A stretch of DNA of 37,976 bases from Streptomyces albospinus. GTDB lineage: Bacteria; Actinomycetota; Actinomycetes; Streptomycetales; Streptomycetaceae. How positions within the stretch are numbered: the stretch's first letter is position 1; each line of letters starts with the position of its first letter. The DNA lies in assembly GCF_014648695.1 (NCBI RefSeq), contig NZ_BMRP01000004.1, positions 229,534-267,509 of the forward strand, given 5' to 3'. A program made the translations under genes and the position numbers. The notes under the pieces are model-generated. The model did not search any database. It was not told the origin of the DNA and was given only the letters and a program-made list of their open reading frames with translations. Shown piece after piece: positions 23,397 through 31,391 of the stretch.

Positions 23397-24146
23397 CTAC
23401 GCGGCAGGGCTCACGCGGTGGGCGTAGACCTGCTCGATCCAGCGGGCCTTGAAGGCCGCAAGGTCGTCGCGGAAGGTGGCCATCGACGCACCGTAGGGCG
23501 CCACGACGCCGCCGGACTGGTCCGGCACGGACTGGCAGCCGTGCACCAGCCGTCCGCCGAGGGCCGCGTGGGCCTTGATGGACTCGATGCGGCGGTGCTC
23601 GTTGAACCAGCCGCCGTGGTAGACCTCGTCGAGCCGGCCACCCATCTCGTCGTCCAGGTCGAAGACGACGGAGGTGGCAGCGGGGAAGAACCAGCACGGG
23701 CCGACGTTGGAGATGTGTCCGTCCAGCTCCACCTTGTTCAGCGCCATGAGCGTGGCTGCTTCGCGCAGCATCCGGAGGTGCTCGGCGGTGATCTGCGGAA
23801 GGCCCAGCCCGGCGAGGTGCTCGTCGCGGAACAGATACGCGTATACCTCGTACGCGGTGGCCAGGACGTAGGCGGCATCCGCCGTGGACCGTCCGTGGGC
23901 CTTGATGAAGTCGAGGGCAAGCTGCTCGACCGCGCTCTCGGTCGTCTCGTCCACCTCCAGAAGCTGGGACTTGACCAGCTCCCAGTCGGCGACGAGCCAG
24001 GAGTGGGACTCGAAGCGGAAGAAGTACTCGGCCGGGTCGATGGTGATGCGCCGGCCCTCGACCTGGATGCCGGGCAGGCGGCTCCAACGGTCGTCGAACG
24101 CCTCGGGCAGCTCGACCGTGATGGCCGTCGTGTCGATGGTGGTCAC
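23397..24146 (-). CDS. Hypothetical protein, first gene of the kinase/methyltransferase/HAD cluster
   Basis: A 249-residue soluble protein that I do not recognise. It has an N-terminal beta-rich part (ITVELPEAFDDRWSRLPGIQ, then RITIDPAEYFFRF), a helical middle (SAVEQLALDFIKAHGRSTAD, AAYVLATAYEVYAYLF), and a distinctive C-terminal part with HISNVGPCWFFPAATSVVFD and EVYHGGWFNEHRRIESIKAH. No transmembrane segment, signal peptide or nucleotide-binding motif is visible. It is divergent from the XRE-TPR regulator gene across a 223-bp region that contains possible operators. A hairpin separates it from the kinase gene, but the direction and spacing suggest a common promoter. Confidence 0.7.
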   Translation of the reverse strand: MTTIDTTAITVELPEAFDDRWSRLPGIQVEGRRITIDPAEYFFRFESHSWLVADWELVKSQLLEVDETTESAVEQLALDFIKAHGRSTADAAYVLATAYEVYAYLFRDEHLAGLGLPQITAEHLRMLREAATLMALNKVELDGHISNVGPCWFFPAATSVVFDLDDEMGGRLDEVYHGGWFNEHRRIESIKAHAALGGRLVHGCQSVPDQSGGVVAPYGASMATFRDDLAAFKARWIEQVYAHRVSPAA

Positions 24147-24330
24147 CGTGTCTCCGTCTCTGATCGGCCGGTTTCAGGCACAGGAGTGCCCGAAGCCGGT
24201 GTAGGTGTACGGAACTTCGGAAAGCCGCCCAGCCCAAGGGGGAGCCTGGATCACGGTCGCGCCGTTCCGGGCGGCTGATGTTTAGTGAACCCTCCCTCAC
24301 GCACAGTCGGTACGGTGAGAGGGAGTTGAA

Positions 24331-24348
24331 GCGGTATACGCGGTTTAC
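24331..24348. promoter_or_regulatory. Tandem 9-bp repeat, possible XRE operator
   Basis: GCGGTATAC directly followed by GCGGTTTAC (one mismatch), 22 bp before the start of the XRE-TPR gene, where it would overlap a promoter. Further upstream is an imperfect inverted repeat (CTCCCTCAC ... GTGAGAGGGAG, about 24291-24324). Both are candidate sites for autoregulation and control of the divergent cluster. Confidence 0.45.
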
Positions 24349-24369
24349 AGCTCCGGATCGGAGGCGATC

Positions 24370-25725
24370 GTGGCAGCGCAGAGAGCACCCAACTCACGCC
24401 TGCGCGAGACCATCGACGCGATCGGCTGCACCTACGAGGCCCTGGCCAAGGACGTGCGGCGCGTCGCTGCGGAGAACGGCGAGATCGTCCAGACCAACAA
24501 GTCGGCCGTCTCCCACTGGGTGAACGGCACCCGCCAGCCCACCGGCCGCACCGGGCAATACCTCGCCGAGGCCCTGTCCCGCCGAGCAGGCCGCACCATC
24601 ACCCGAACCGAGATCGGCCTGCGCCCAGCCGACGCCGAAGCGCCAACGGAATCGGATCCAGTCCTCGCCGCCACCGACCTTGGCCGCGCCGACGTCGAAC
24701 GCCGCCGCTTCCTCGCGGTAGCCGCCTTCACCACTGCCGGCGTCGCCATGCCACTCGCCTACGACCACGAGGCCACCGCCCGCATGCTCCGCGCACGCAC
24801 TGCCACGGCCCTGGTCGGCGCGGAGGACGTGGACGTCGTACGCCAGATCACCACCGCCTTCAGCGCCGCCGACGAACGCCTCGGCGGAGGCCACGGCCTG
24901 ACCACCGTCACCGCCTACCTCGCCGACACCGCAGCTCCCATGCTCCACGGACGCTTCCCCAACGAAGCCTTACGTCGAGCCGCCTTCAGCGCGGTTGCCG
25001 AACTCGCCTACCTGGCCGGCTGGAAGCACCACGACCTCGGCCAGGAAGGCGCCGCCCAGCGCTACTACCAGGTCGGCTACCAACTCGCCTGCGAAGCCGA
25101 CCCACACGGCCACGCAGCCTGGATGATGCGCGCCCTCGCCCACCAGGCCCTCAGCCTCAAACAGCCCCACCACTGCGTCGACCTCGCCGCTGCCGCGCTC
25201 ACCCGCGGCAGCGGCCGCATTGACGGCCAGACCGAAGCCCTCCTCCACATCACCCACGCCCGCGCCTACGCCGCCATTGGCGAAAGACCCGCCGCGGCCC
25301 GCGTCCTCCTCGCTGCCGAAGACGCCCTCCTACGCGACGACGAGCCTCAGCCCAGCTACTCCCGCGTCAGTGGCCCGGCCGCCGGCACCGTGGCCAGCCA
25401 CACCGCACGCACCCTGACCGACCTCGCCGACCACATCGGCACCGAACAACAGCACCGCGACGCTCTCATCCGCTGGGACCCTCAGAAGTACAAGCGGGTC
25501 CATGCCCTCACCTATGCCGACCTCGGCGACAGCCTCGCCGCCCAGGCCCGCGCCGACGAGGCCGTCGCCGCCTGGACCCAAGCCCTGACCCTCATGGAAG
25601 GCATGACCTCCGACCGCACCCGCAAGGCCATCACCTCACTCCGCTCCACCCTTGCCGTCTACCAGCGGCGCAAAGTACCGGGCGCCGCCGAACTCGCCCG
25701 CCGCGTACGCGAAGCGCTGGCTTAA
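24370..25725 (+). CDS. XRE-TPR transcriptional regulator
   Basis: A 451-residue regulator. The N-terminal 1-85 is an XRE-like DNA-binding domain (LRETIDAIGCTYEALAKDVR, TNKSAVSHWVNGTRQPTGRT). A short linker with ERRRFLAVAAFTTAGVAMPL follows. The rest is a tetratricopeptide-like helical array (AAFSAVAELAYLAGWKHHDL, AQRYYQVGYQLACEADPHGH, AWMMRALAHQALSLKQPHHC, VDLAAAALTRG). This is a common Streptomyces signalling architecture in which TPR repeats bind a peptide or partner. GTG start with GGAGG 6 nt upstream. It is divergent from the 249-residue protein gene, and a Nudix gene follows 34 bp downstream, so it likely controls both directions. Confidence 0.88.
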   Translation: MAAQRAPNSRLRETIDAIGCTYEALAKDVRRVAAENGEIVQTNKSAVSHWVNGTRQPTGRTGQYLAEALSRRAGRTITRTEIGLRPADAEAPTESDPVLAATDLGRADVERRRFLAVAAFTTAGVAMPLAYDHEATARMLRARTATALVGAEDVDVVRQITTAFSAADERLGGGHGLTTVTAYLADTAAPMLHGRFPNEALRRAAFSAVAELAYLAGWKHHDLGQEGAAQRYYQVGYQLACEADPHGHAAWMMRALAHQALSLKQPHHCVDLAAAALTRGSGRIDGQTEALLHITHARAYAAIGERPAAARVLLAAEDALLRDDEPQPSYSRVSGPAAGTVASHTARTLTDLADHIGTEQQHRDALIRWDPQKYKRVHALTYADLGDSLAAQARADEAVAAWTQALTLMEGMTSDRTRKAITSLRSTLAVYQRRKVPGAAELARRVREALA

Positions 25726-25759
25726 GCTGCCCACCAACCGGCCGACGAAGGGATCCACC

Positions 25760-26260
25760 GTGGCTCAGCCGACCACCGACGACCAGCCCAAAGCACTCAA
25801 GCCCGCCCTCGACTCCATGACCCTGCTGGTCGCCGCCGTCATCGTCCACGACAAGGCCGCCAACCGCGTCGTCCTCCTTCAGCGCAGCGATCAGGCCAAG
25901 TTCGCCCAAGGCATGTGGGACCTTCCCGTCGGCAAGAGCGAACACGGCGAACCGATCACCGAGACCGCTGTCCGCGAGCTCTACGAGGAAACGGGGCTGA
26001 CGGTTAAGCCGGAGTCCCTGAAGGTCGCCCACATCATCCACGGCGCCTGGGGCGTCGAAGCCCCCAACGGCTTCCTCACCGTGGTCTTCACTGCTCACGA
26101 GTGGACTGGCGAGCTCGAAAACCGAGAACCTCGCAAGCACGCCCAGGTCTGCTGGGTCGACGCCGACGCCATCCCTGAGGAATTTGTGGATACAACAGCC
26201 AGCGCCCTCCGCTGTTACCTCAAGCAGGGCCGCGATGTCTCCTTGGACGGCTGGCGCTGA
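25760..26260 (+). CDS. Nudix hydrolase
   Basis: A 166-residue Nudix protein. The Nudix box is G-x5-E-x7-REUxEExGU: VGKSEHGEPITETAVRELYE continuing ETGL (about 59-82), with the preceding strands LVAAVIVHD and VVLLQRS. It hydrolyses a nucleoside diphosphate linked to another group; the substrate is unknown. The GTG start (25760-25762) with GAAGGG upstream is preferred over an earlier in-frame ATG that overlaps the regulator gene. Nudix proteins occur on Streptomyces integrative elements, for example Pif of pSAM2, which affects intercellular transfer. Here it more likely belongs to the XRE-TPR module. It is followed by 261 bp without a gene. Confidence 0.9.
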   Translation: MAQPTTDDQPKALKPALDSMTLLVAAVIVHDKAANRVVLLQRSDQAKFAQGMWDLPVGKSEHGEPITETAVRELYEETGLTVKPESLKVAHIIHGAWGVEAPNGFLTVVFTAHEWTGELENREPRKHAQVCWVDADAIPEEFVDTTASALRCYLKQGRDVSLDGWR

Positions 26261-26521
26261 GCACAGTTCGTCAAGGAGGGATGCTGCTGCCTGCGCTGCA
26301 CGGCAGGCCGAGGTCTCGGTCCGGCCGGGATCCGCCCTTGCTCGATCGCGTACCGGCCAGCCGGAAGCAATCCCTTTGCTCCTGGACGGGGGTCTGACGG
26401 CGTTACGGAAGCTGTGCGTTGGCTGTACGGAGAGATTGGTCGAGATGCGCCACTGAGATGCCCCTTCATCGTTCGTTGCCTTCTTGATGTCGGGAGCAAG
26501 ATCGGGACGTAGGCTTGGTGA

Positions 26522-29500
26522 GTGTCCAAGGATCCTCCTGTTCGGCCCCAAGTCAGGCGTGCAAGCCCGTATTCGACGGGCGGCGGAGGCACGGTCCTCG
26601 AGCACCGGTACGGTGCACTGCTGCTGAGTCATCTGCTCACTGGCGACCCGTTGACCGAGCTTGGCGACGACGTCACCCCGCAGGTGATTGACTTTCAGGC
26701 GAGTGCTTACAGCGCCGTTGACGATCTCGTTGTCACCGGTCATTCGGAGGATGGCAATCCACGTCGGGTTTCGGTCGGTGTTCGTAGGGATCCCTCTTTT
26801 GTGCCCAGCGATCGGGCTTCCGTCGAACTGCTCGGCTCGTACCTTCGGGTAGTCCACGATCATCCGTCTGCAGTTGCCGAAGGGCGGTGGCGACTTGCCC
26901 TTGTTGTGGCTAGTCCCAATGCCCATGTACGTCAGCTCCGGGAACTGGCCGCTCTTGCCAGAGACACCGACAGTGAGAGCCGATTCCGCGCGGAGGCCAC
27001 ACGTGCAGGGCGCACGAATCGAGAAGTTAGGGAGCGGCTGCGCCAGTTTGACACGGTTGTCGCACTGGCTGCAGCAAGATCTGGCGTTGACACGGGCAGA
27101 GTGCCCGCTAGCGAACTGACCTGGCTAGTTCTCGGAGCCCTGAGGCTGAGAGAAGTACGGCTCGAAGGGGTCGATGAGACGGATCGATCGATTGCAGTTG
27201 GCCGGCTCAGAGGTGTTGTCGGGGCTGGTACCACAGAGGCTGCGGATCGTCTGTTTAGTCGGCTCTGCGAGCTCGTCGGCCGCTACGCGCCGGTGGCTGC
27301 TTCAAAGTCGATAAATTCTCTGCGTCGCGATCTGATCGGGCATTCCCTCACGGGGCAGTCCTCGCAGGCGAGTGACGCTGAAAATGTAGATGGATCGACG
27401 ACAAAGGGTCCGGTGGTGAGATCTGCCTACCTGTCTCAGGTGCGGCGAATAGCCCCGGAGGCTTTGCTCTCGCGGGAAAATGAGCTGGCTGATCTTGCGC
27501 GTTTCGCCACCGAACCCGATTCGGAACCGTATCTGTGGCTCCGAGCGCAAGCGTGGGCCGGGAAGTCGGCGCTGCTGTCGAGCTTCGTACTGGCTCCTCC
27601 TCCCGGAGTGAGGGTCGTGTCCTTCTTCGTCACCGCCCGCTGGGCAGGACAGGCTGACCGCACAGCGTTCATTGAGGTCGCCCTCGAGCAAGTTCTGGAG
27701 ATCCTCGGCGAGCCCATGCCGATGCTATTGACCGATGCAACACGAGAAGCCCATCTACTAGCGGCCTTTGAGCGGGCGGCTGATCTGTGCCGCCGCAAGG
27801 GTGAGCGCTTGCTTCTCGTTGTGGACGGCCTGGATGAAGACTCCGGCGTGACTACGGCTGTAGACACACACAGTATTGCTGCTGTTTTGCCTATAAATCC
27901 TCCCACCGGCATGCGCGTAGTAGTTGCTGGGCGGCCTAATCCGCCAATCCCGTCGGACGTACCAGACAGCCATCCACTACGTTGGCCGGGCATCGTTCGG
28001 CCATTGCTTGTCTCCCCCCATGCCGAAGTGGTCCGTCAGGACGCAGAGCGTGAGCTGAAACGACTCCTGCGGGGTAGCGTGATTGAAAGGGACCTGCTCG
28101 GTCTGCTTGTGGCAGCTGGTGGCGGTCTCTCCCAAGCCGACTTGGCGCAGCTCACGGGTGTTTCTGCATGGGAGATTGAAGATCACCTCAGGTCGGTGTC
28201 CGCTCGCACCTTCACTTCTCGCTCCGGCCGCTTTGAACCACGGGTGACCGTCTATGTTCTTGGTCACGAGGAGATTCACCAGCAGGCGATGCGGTTCCTT
28301 GGTGAAGATCGGTTGTTTGAATATCGAGAAAGGATCCATGAGTGGGCTGACCTCTATCGCTCGGCGAAGTGGCCTTCAGGTACGCCAGAATATCTGCTCC
28401 GCGGCTATTTTAAGTTGCTCCATTCCACACGGGATACCCGGCGGATGCTGAATATCGTTACGGACCCTGACCGGCACTTTCGTATGCTCGATACGATCGG
28501 TGGCGATAGTGTCGCGATCAGTGAGATTTCAGCTACACAAGAGACTATATCCAGTGCCCCTGCCCCTGACCTAGTGGCGTTGAGTCGACTTGCCGTCCAT
28601 CGGATCAAGCTAATCGAGCGCAACGATAACCTCCCCACCCACCTTCCTGTGGTTTGGGCGCAATTGGATAGACATAGCCGTGCGGAAGCCCTGGCTCGGT
28701 CGATCACCACGCCAGCTCGACAAGTTCGGGCTCTCGCTTCTGTGGCACGACACGTCGCGTCCGTCGGCGACCTGCAGCGAGCCCGGATGATTGCGGAAGA
28801 AGCAGAGCGAAGCATTCTCGCCTTCGCGGCCACCGATGCGGAGGCCCACTCGTACGCGCTGGTTGCCCGAACCTACGCCTCTGCCGGTGATATGGGTCGT
28901 GCTCAGTTGATCGCGAGTCACGCGGCCGCGGTTGCTCGTTCGATGCCTGACCGTCCGCAGGCAGCTCACGTGCTCTGTTCGGTCGCTCGTGCCACCGCAG
29001 CGGCCGGAGACGTTGAACAGGCCCTCGCCACGGCGAGGGGCATCAAGCGGTGGTCCGAGCGGGCCCAGGCGCTATGCAACATAGCGGTGGAAGTGGCGGA
29101 ATCCGGTGACTGGAAGCGGGCGCATTCCATCGCCAGATCAATCCGGCCTCGAGCCGAGCGGGCCCAGGCACTCGCCGTCGTCGCACGGGCAGCGAAGGCG
29201 GCGGGTGCGTGTCGCCGTGCTGAGGGCATCGTGGCACAGGCTGAAGCTCTTGCTCTGTCCATTCGAAACCCGGGGCGTCGAGCGTGGATCCTTGCAGTAG
29301 TTGCCCGTGAGTTGGTGGACATCGAGGGAGAGGAGAGAGCGAGGGAGGTTCTCCGCGAGGCCGAAAGAACTGCAGCCCTTGCGGAGGTGCGACCGGCTGA
29401 GCGACGTGATGCCCTCACTTCAATCGCAGGTGTACTGGCCCGCGCGGGTGCTACTGACAGGGCAGAGGGACTCGCACGTAGATTTTCCAGCCTCCGCCGG

Positions 29501-30937
29501 CGTGCAAGGGCGCTGGCCGTCGTTGCGTCAAGCCTAGCCGCGAATGGTGAATTCCAGCGCGCTGAGGCAATCGCGAGCGAGGCGGAGAATATGGCGCGGG
29601 CGCTTGATGGCGGAGAGAGTATCGCGCGGAATCAGGCCGTGCTGGCCCAAGTCATCGCGTCGACTGGTGATATAACTCAGGCCCTCGAGATAGCCCGTGC
29701 TATCACCGACGTACCCCGCAGGGAACGTGCGCTGACAATGGTGGCAGAGGCCACTGCGTTGGCTGGTGATCTCGCTCGGGCTGAGGAGGTAGTCGCCTCA
29801 ATTGCAGATATGGATCAGAAGTCAAAGGCATTGCTGATTCTTGTCAGGGCGGGAGCCGGGCAGGATCTCATGGAAGAGGCTACGCGAATTGCGTGCTCGA
29901 TTGTAGATGAGGAATGCAGAGATAGAGCGCTGGCCCTCCTGTCGCGCAAGGAGCAACAGGCCCGTGGTGCATCTGAAGAGGAATACCCTGAAGTAGTTGT
30001 CCCTAGGAATGATTCTCAGCCAGCCGAACGCACCAAGCCATCCCGAGCTGTACTCACTATACCGCGCTCCTCTTCAAACCATTTTAAACAGGCGCAGGAA
30101 GTGATCAGTCGTGCGCAGGATGCCTTGCGCGGTGGGGACGTGGATCAAGCCAGACAGATAGTAGAGTCGATTGAAGTACCTGCTCTGCGGGTAAAAGGTC
30201 TGATGTCCCTGTCGATTGCACTGGCGGGGACTTCGGACGAATGCAGCGCTGGAGCTTTTCGTAACCAGGCTCTAGCTGTGATCGATTCGCTTCCTAACCC
30301 CGAGCATCAAGCGAAATTGATTAACGGAATTGCGCAACAATTGGCCGTATCGGGCGATGTGAAAAGGGCGGAGCGGCTTGCGAATTCGATTGCTATCCCA
30401 CCGCTTCGTCAGAAGGCTTTGGGGGCTGTGGCGTCGGCGGCGGCGCAATCGGGTGGTGTTGCGCTTTCCGAACGAATCGCCCGTACGATTTCAGATTCCG
30501 TCGTAAAAGCGAAAGCGCTAGCATCTATCGCGCAGAATGCCGCTGGTGTCGGTGCCCTTGACGAGGCGGAGCGCATTGCTCGATCGATCGCTAACCCAAT
30601 TCCGCGGTCCCGCGCTCTTGGTGTGGTCGCGCGTGCATGGGCGGCAAGTGGCGAACCCCGGCACGCTGAGGCCGTCGCTTCCGAGATCAGCGACCTCGTG
30701 GAACGCTCCATGACCCTGACATCCTTGGCGGCTGACTTTAAGGCCGAAAGCCCGGCGCAATTGCTCGCGCAGGCGCTGGTGATTGGGCATTGGAGCGTCT
30801 CCTTGCGTGCGCTTATGTGCTCCGAACCGGAGGTGGTATCTGCTATTGGCACAGAGTTCCTGCGTGCTAATAGCCAGGAAATTGGGACAGTGCAAGGTCC
30901 GTGGGCCACAGAGCGGGAGGATATGAGCGGTGCGTGA
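26522..30937 (+). CDS. Large STAND-type NTPase with possible nuclease-like N-terminus and helical repeats
   Basis: A 1471-residue protein. Residues about 20-250 form an alpha/beta domain with E27, VDDLVV (66-71) and RRVSVGVRRD (81-90), reminiscent of PD-(D/E)xK nuclease layouts seen in Cap4-like effectors, but with the key ExK unclear. Next is a STAND-type NTPase: Walker A AQAWAGKSALL (GKS 347-349), Walker B LLLVVDGLDED (about 431-441), a sensor MRVVVAGRPN, and a winged-helix GLSQADLAQLTGVSAWEIED. From about 705 to 1430 it is an array of about 33-39-residue alpha-helical repeats (RAQALAVVARAAKAAG type), interrupted by a Ser/Pro/Glu linker near 1145-1185. The order effector-NTPase-repeats is that of Avs antiviral sensors. 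GTG start without a good RBS. Codons are visibly more AT-rich than neighbours, a sign of transfer. Confidence 0.85.
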   Translation: MSKDPPVRPQVRRASPYSTGGGGTVLEHRYGALLLSHLLTGDPLTELGDDVTPQVIDFQASAYSAVDDLVVTGHSEDGNPRRVSVGVRRDPSFVPSDRASVELLGSYLRVVHDHPSAVAEGRWRLALVVASPNAHVRQLRELAALARDTDSESRFRAEATRAGRTNREVRERLRQFDTVVALAAARSGVDTGRVPASELTWLVLGALRLREVRLEGVDETDRSIAVGRLRGVVGAGTTEAADRLFSRLCELVGRYAPVAASKSINSLRRDLIGHSLTGQSSQASDAENVDGSTTKGPVVRSAYLSQVRRIAPEALLSRENELADLARFATEPDSEPYLWLRAQAWAGKSALLSSFVLAPPPGVRVVSFFVTARWAGQADRTAFIEVALEQVLEILGEPMPMLLTDATREAHLLAAFERAADLCRRKGERLLLVVDGLDEDSGVTTAVDTHSIAAVLPINPPTGMRVVVAGRPNPPIPSDVPDSHPLRWPGIVRPLLVSPHAEVVRQDAERELKRLLRGSVIERDLLGLLVAAGGGLSQADLAQLTGVSAWEIEDHLRSVSARTFTSRSGRFEPRVTVYVLGHEEIHQQAMRFLGEDRLFEYRERIHEWADLYRSAKWPSGTPEYLLRGYFKLLHSTRDTRRMLNIVTDPDRHFRMLDTIGGDSVAISEISATQETISSAPAPDLVALSRLAVHRIKLIERNDNLPTHLPVVWAQLDRHSRAEALARSITTPARQVRALASVARHVASVGDLQRARMIAEEAERSILAFAATDAEAHSYALVARTYASAGDMGRAQLIASHAAAVARSMPDRPQAAHVLCSVARATAAAGDVEQALATARGIKRWSERAQALCNIAVEVAESGDWKRAHSIARSIRPRAERAQALAVVARAAKAAGACRRAEGIVAQAEALALSIRNPGRRAWILAVVARELVDIEGEERAREVLREAERTAALAEVRPAERRDALTSIAGVLARAGATDRAEGLARRFSSLRRRARALAVVASSLAANGEFQRAEAIASEAENMARALDGGESIARNQAVLAQVIASTGDITQALEIARAITDVPRRERALTMVAEATALAGDLARAEEVVASIADMDQKSKALLILVRAGAGQDLMEEATRIACSIVDEECRDRALALLSRKEQQARGASEEEYPEVVVPRNDSQPAERTKPSRAVLTIPRSSSNHFKQAQEVISRAQDALRGGDVDQARQIVESIEVPALRVKGLMSLSIALAGTSDECSAGAFRNQALAVIDSLPNPEHQAKLINGIAQQLAVSGDVKRAERLANSIAIPPLRQKALGAVASAAAQSGGVALSERIARTISDSVVKAKALASIAQNAAGVGALDEAERIARSIANPIPRSRALGVVARAWAASGEPRHAEAVASEISDLVERSMTLTSLAADFKAESPAQLLAQALVIGHWSVSLRALMCSEPEVVSAIGTEFLRANSQEIGTVQGPWATEREDMSGA

Positions 30938-31050
30938 GCGGACGAGGTGGCACAGGGCGGATTGGCGGACACCTTGGCGAGGGCATGGGCCGCTGATCTG
31001 GGGAAACGGGATTCCACACCCTGCCCAGCGCCATGCGGGATGATCTTGCG

Positions 31051-31098
31051 GGCCGTCATAAAGCGTAGGTCTCGAGTTCAAATCCCGCGGGCTCAGCA
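31051..31098 (+). pseudogene. Degenerate tRNA 3' half (Met-like)
   Basis: The stretch reads GTCATAAAGCG (a CAT anticodon followed by AA), then AGGTCTCGAG, TTCAAATCC (31077-31085), a T-loop, and CGCGGGCTCAGCA. It looks like the anticodon-to-acceptor half of a tRNA, but the T-stem pairs poorly and I find no matching 5' half upstream, so it is not functional. A relic of an earlier attachment site is one explanation. The Met identity is tentative. Confidence 0.45.
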
Positions 31099-31175
31099 CA
31101 TAGGCGTTCACGGCCCGGGTCCGGACGGTCCGGTGCTGACCCGCAACGCCCTGTGGGGCGAGACTCTCGGTAAAA

Positions 31176-31219
31176 CAGTGAGGGTCGCCGCCCCGCATCC
31201 GGAGCAGCGACCCTCACTG
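31176..31219. terminator. Strong hairpin near the right end
   Basis: Perfect 13-bp stem CAGTGAGGGTCGC / GCGACCCTCACTG with an 18-nt loop. It would block transcripts passing in either direction, and lies about 160 bp beyond the glnA stop. Confidence 0.8.
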
Positions 31220-31254
31220 CAATATCTGACGTCAAGTCAGGCAAATCGCCAGCC

Positions 31255-31335
31255 GGTGCACACCCGGTGCACAAGACCCTGGAAACCCAGCGACACTAAC
31301 GAGAAACGCTGAGACGCGTTTTCGCAGGTCAAACC
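31255..31335. promoter_or_regulatory. Right-end arm-type repeats
   Basis: GGTGCAC at 31255-31261 and 31266-31272, spaced 11 bp, the same orientation and spacing as at the left end. GCAGGTCAAACC (31324-31335) is the inverted counterpart of 13085-13096. Candidate binding sites for integrase or excisionase. Confidence 0.6.
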
Positions 31336-31376
31336 GGGCTTCCAAGCCTCCAGCCGAGGTCACCCAACCCCGCCCT

Positions 31377-31391
31377 TTAGATGTCGAAGTA
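31377..31391. other. Right attachment repeat (3' end of intact glnA)
   Basis: TTAGATGTCGAAGTA, the second copy of the 15-bp direct repeat, encoding the final YFDI and stop of glnA on the minus strand. Confidence 0.85.

Larger units (their letters stand above)
30938..31376. other. Right-end non-coding region of the element
   Basis: 439 bp between the NTPase gene and the right attachment repeat. It holds a tRNA-like 3' half (31051-31098), a strong hairpin (31176-31219), paired GGTGCAC repeats and the GCAGGTCA motif. No credible gene is seen. An ORF across it reads SRVQIP in frame, the usual translation of a tRNA T-arm. Confidence 0.6.
13057..31391. mobile_element. Integrative mobilizable element inserted in the 3' end of glnA
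   Basis: About 18.3 kb bounded by the 15-bp direct repeats. Gene content supports mobility: tyrosine integrase, XRE regulator, excisionase-like HTH, replication-type DUF3631 ATPase with iteron-like repeats, MobC-like protein and relaxase. Cargo is an HNH nuclease, the kinase/methyltransferase/HAD cluster, XRE-TPR regulator, Nudix hydrolase and a large STAND NTPase. No FtsK/TraB translocase or type IV secretion gene is seen, so transfer would need a helper. Only tRNA genes are usual targets for Streptomyces AICEs; here the target is a protein gene whose coding end is recreated by the insertion. Confidence 0.85.

Noticed and set aside
22405..24300. A 631-codon minus-strand ORF covering the kinase and the unknown gene
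   Set aside because: Only the part from 23316 matches the APH family; the upstream part is a shadow of the 249-residue gene in another frame.
31051..31098. A functional tRNA-Met gene
   Set aside because: No matching 5' half and poor T-stem pairing; only a degenerate 3' half is visible.
30947..31312. A 121-codon ORF in the right-end region
   Set aside because: It reads SRVQIP across a tRNA-like T-arm, crosses a strong hairpin, and has no protein-like character or RBS.
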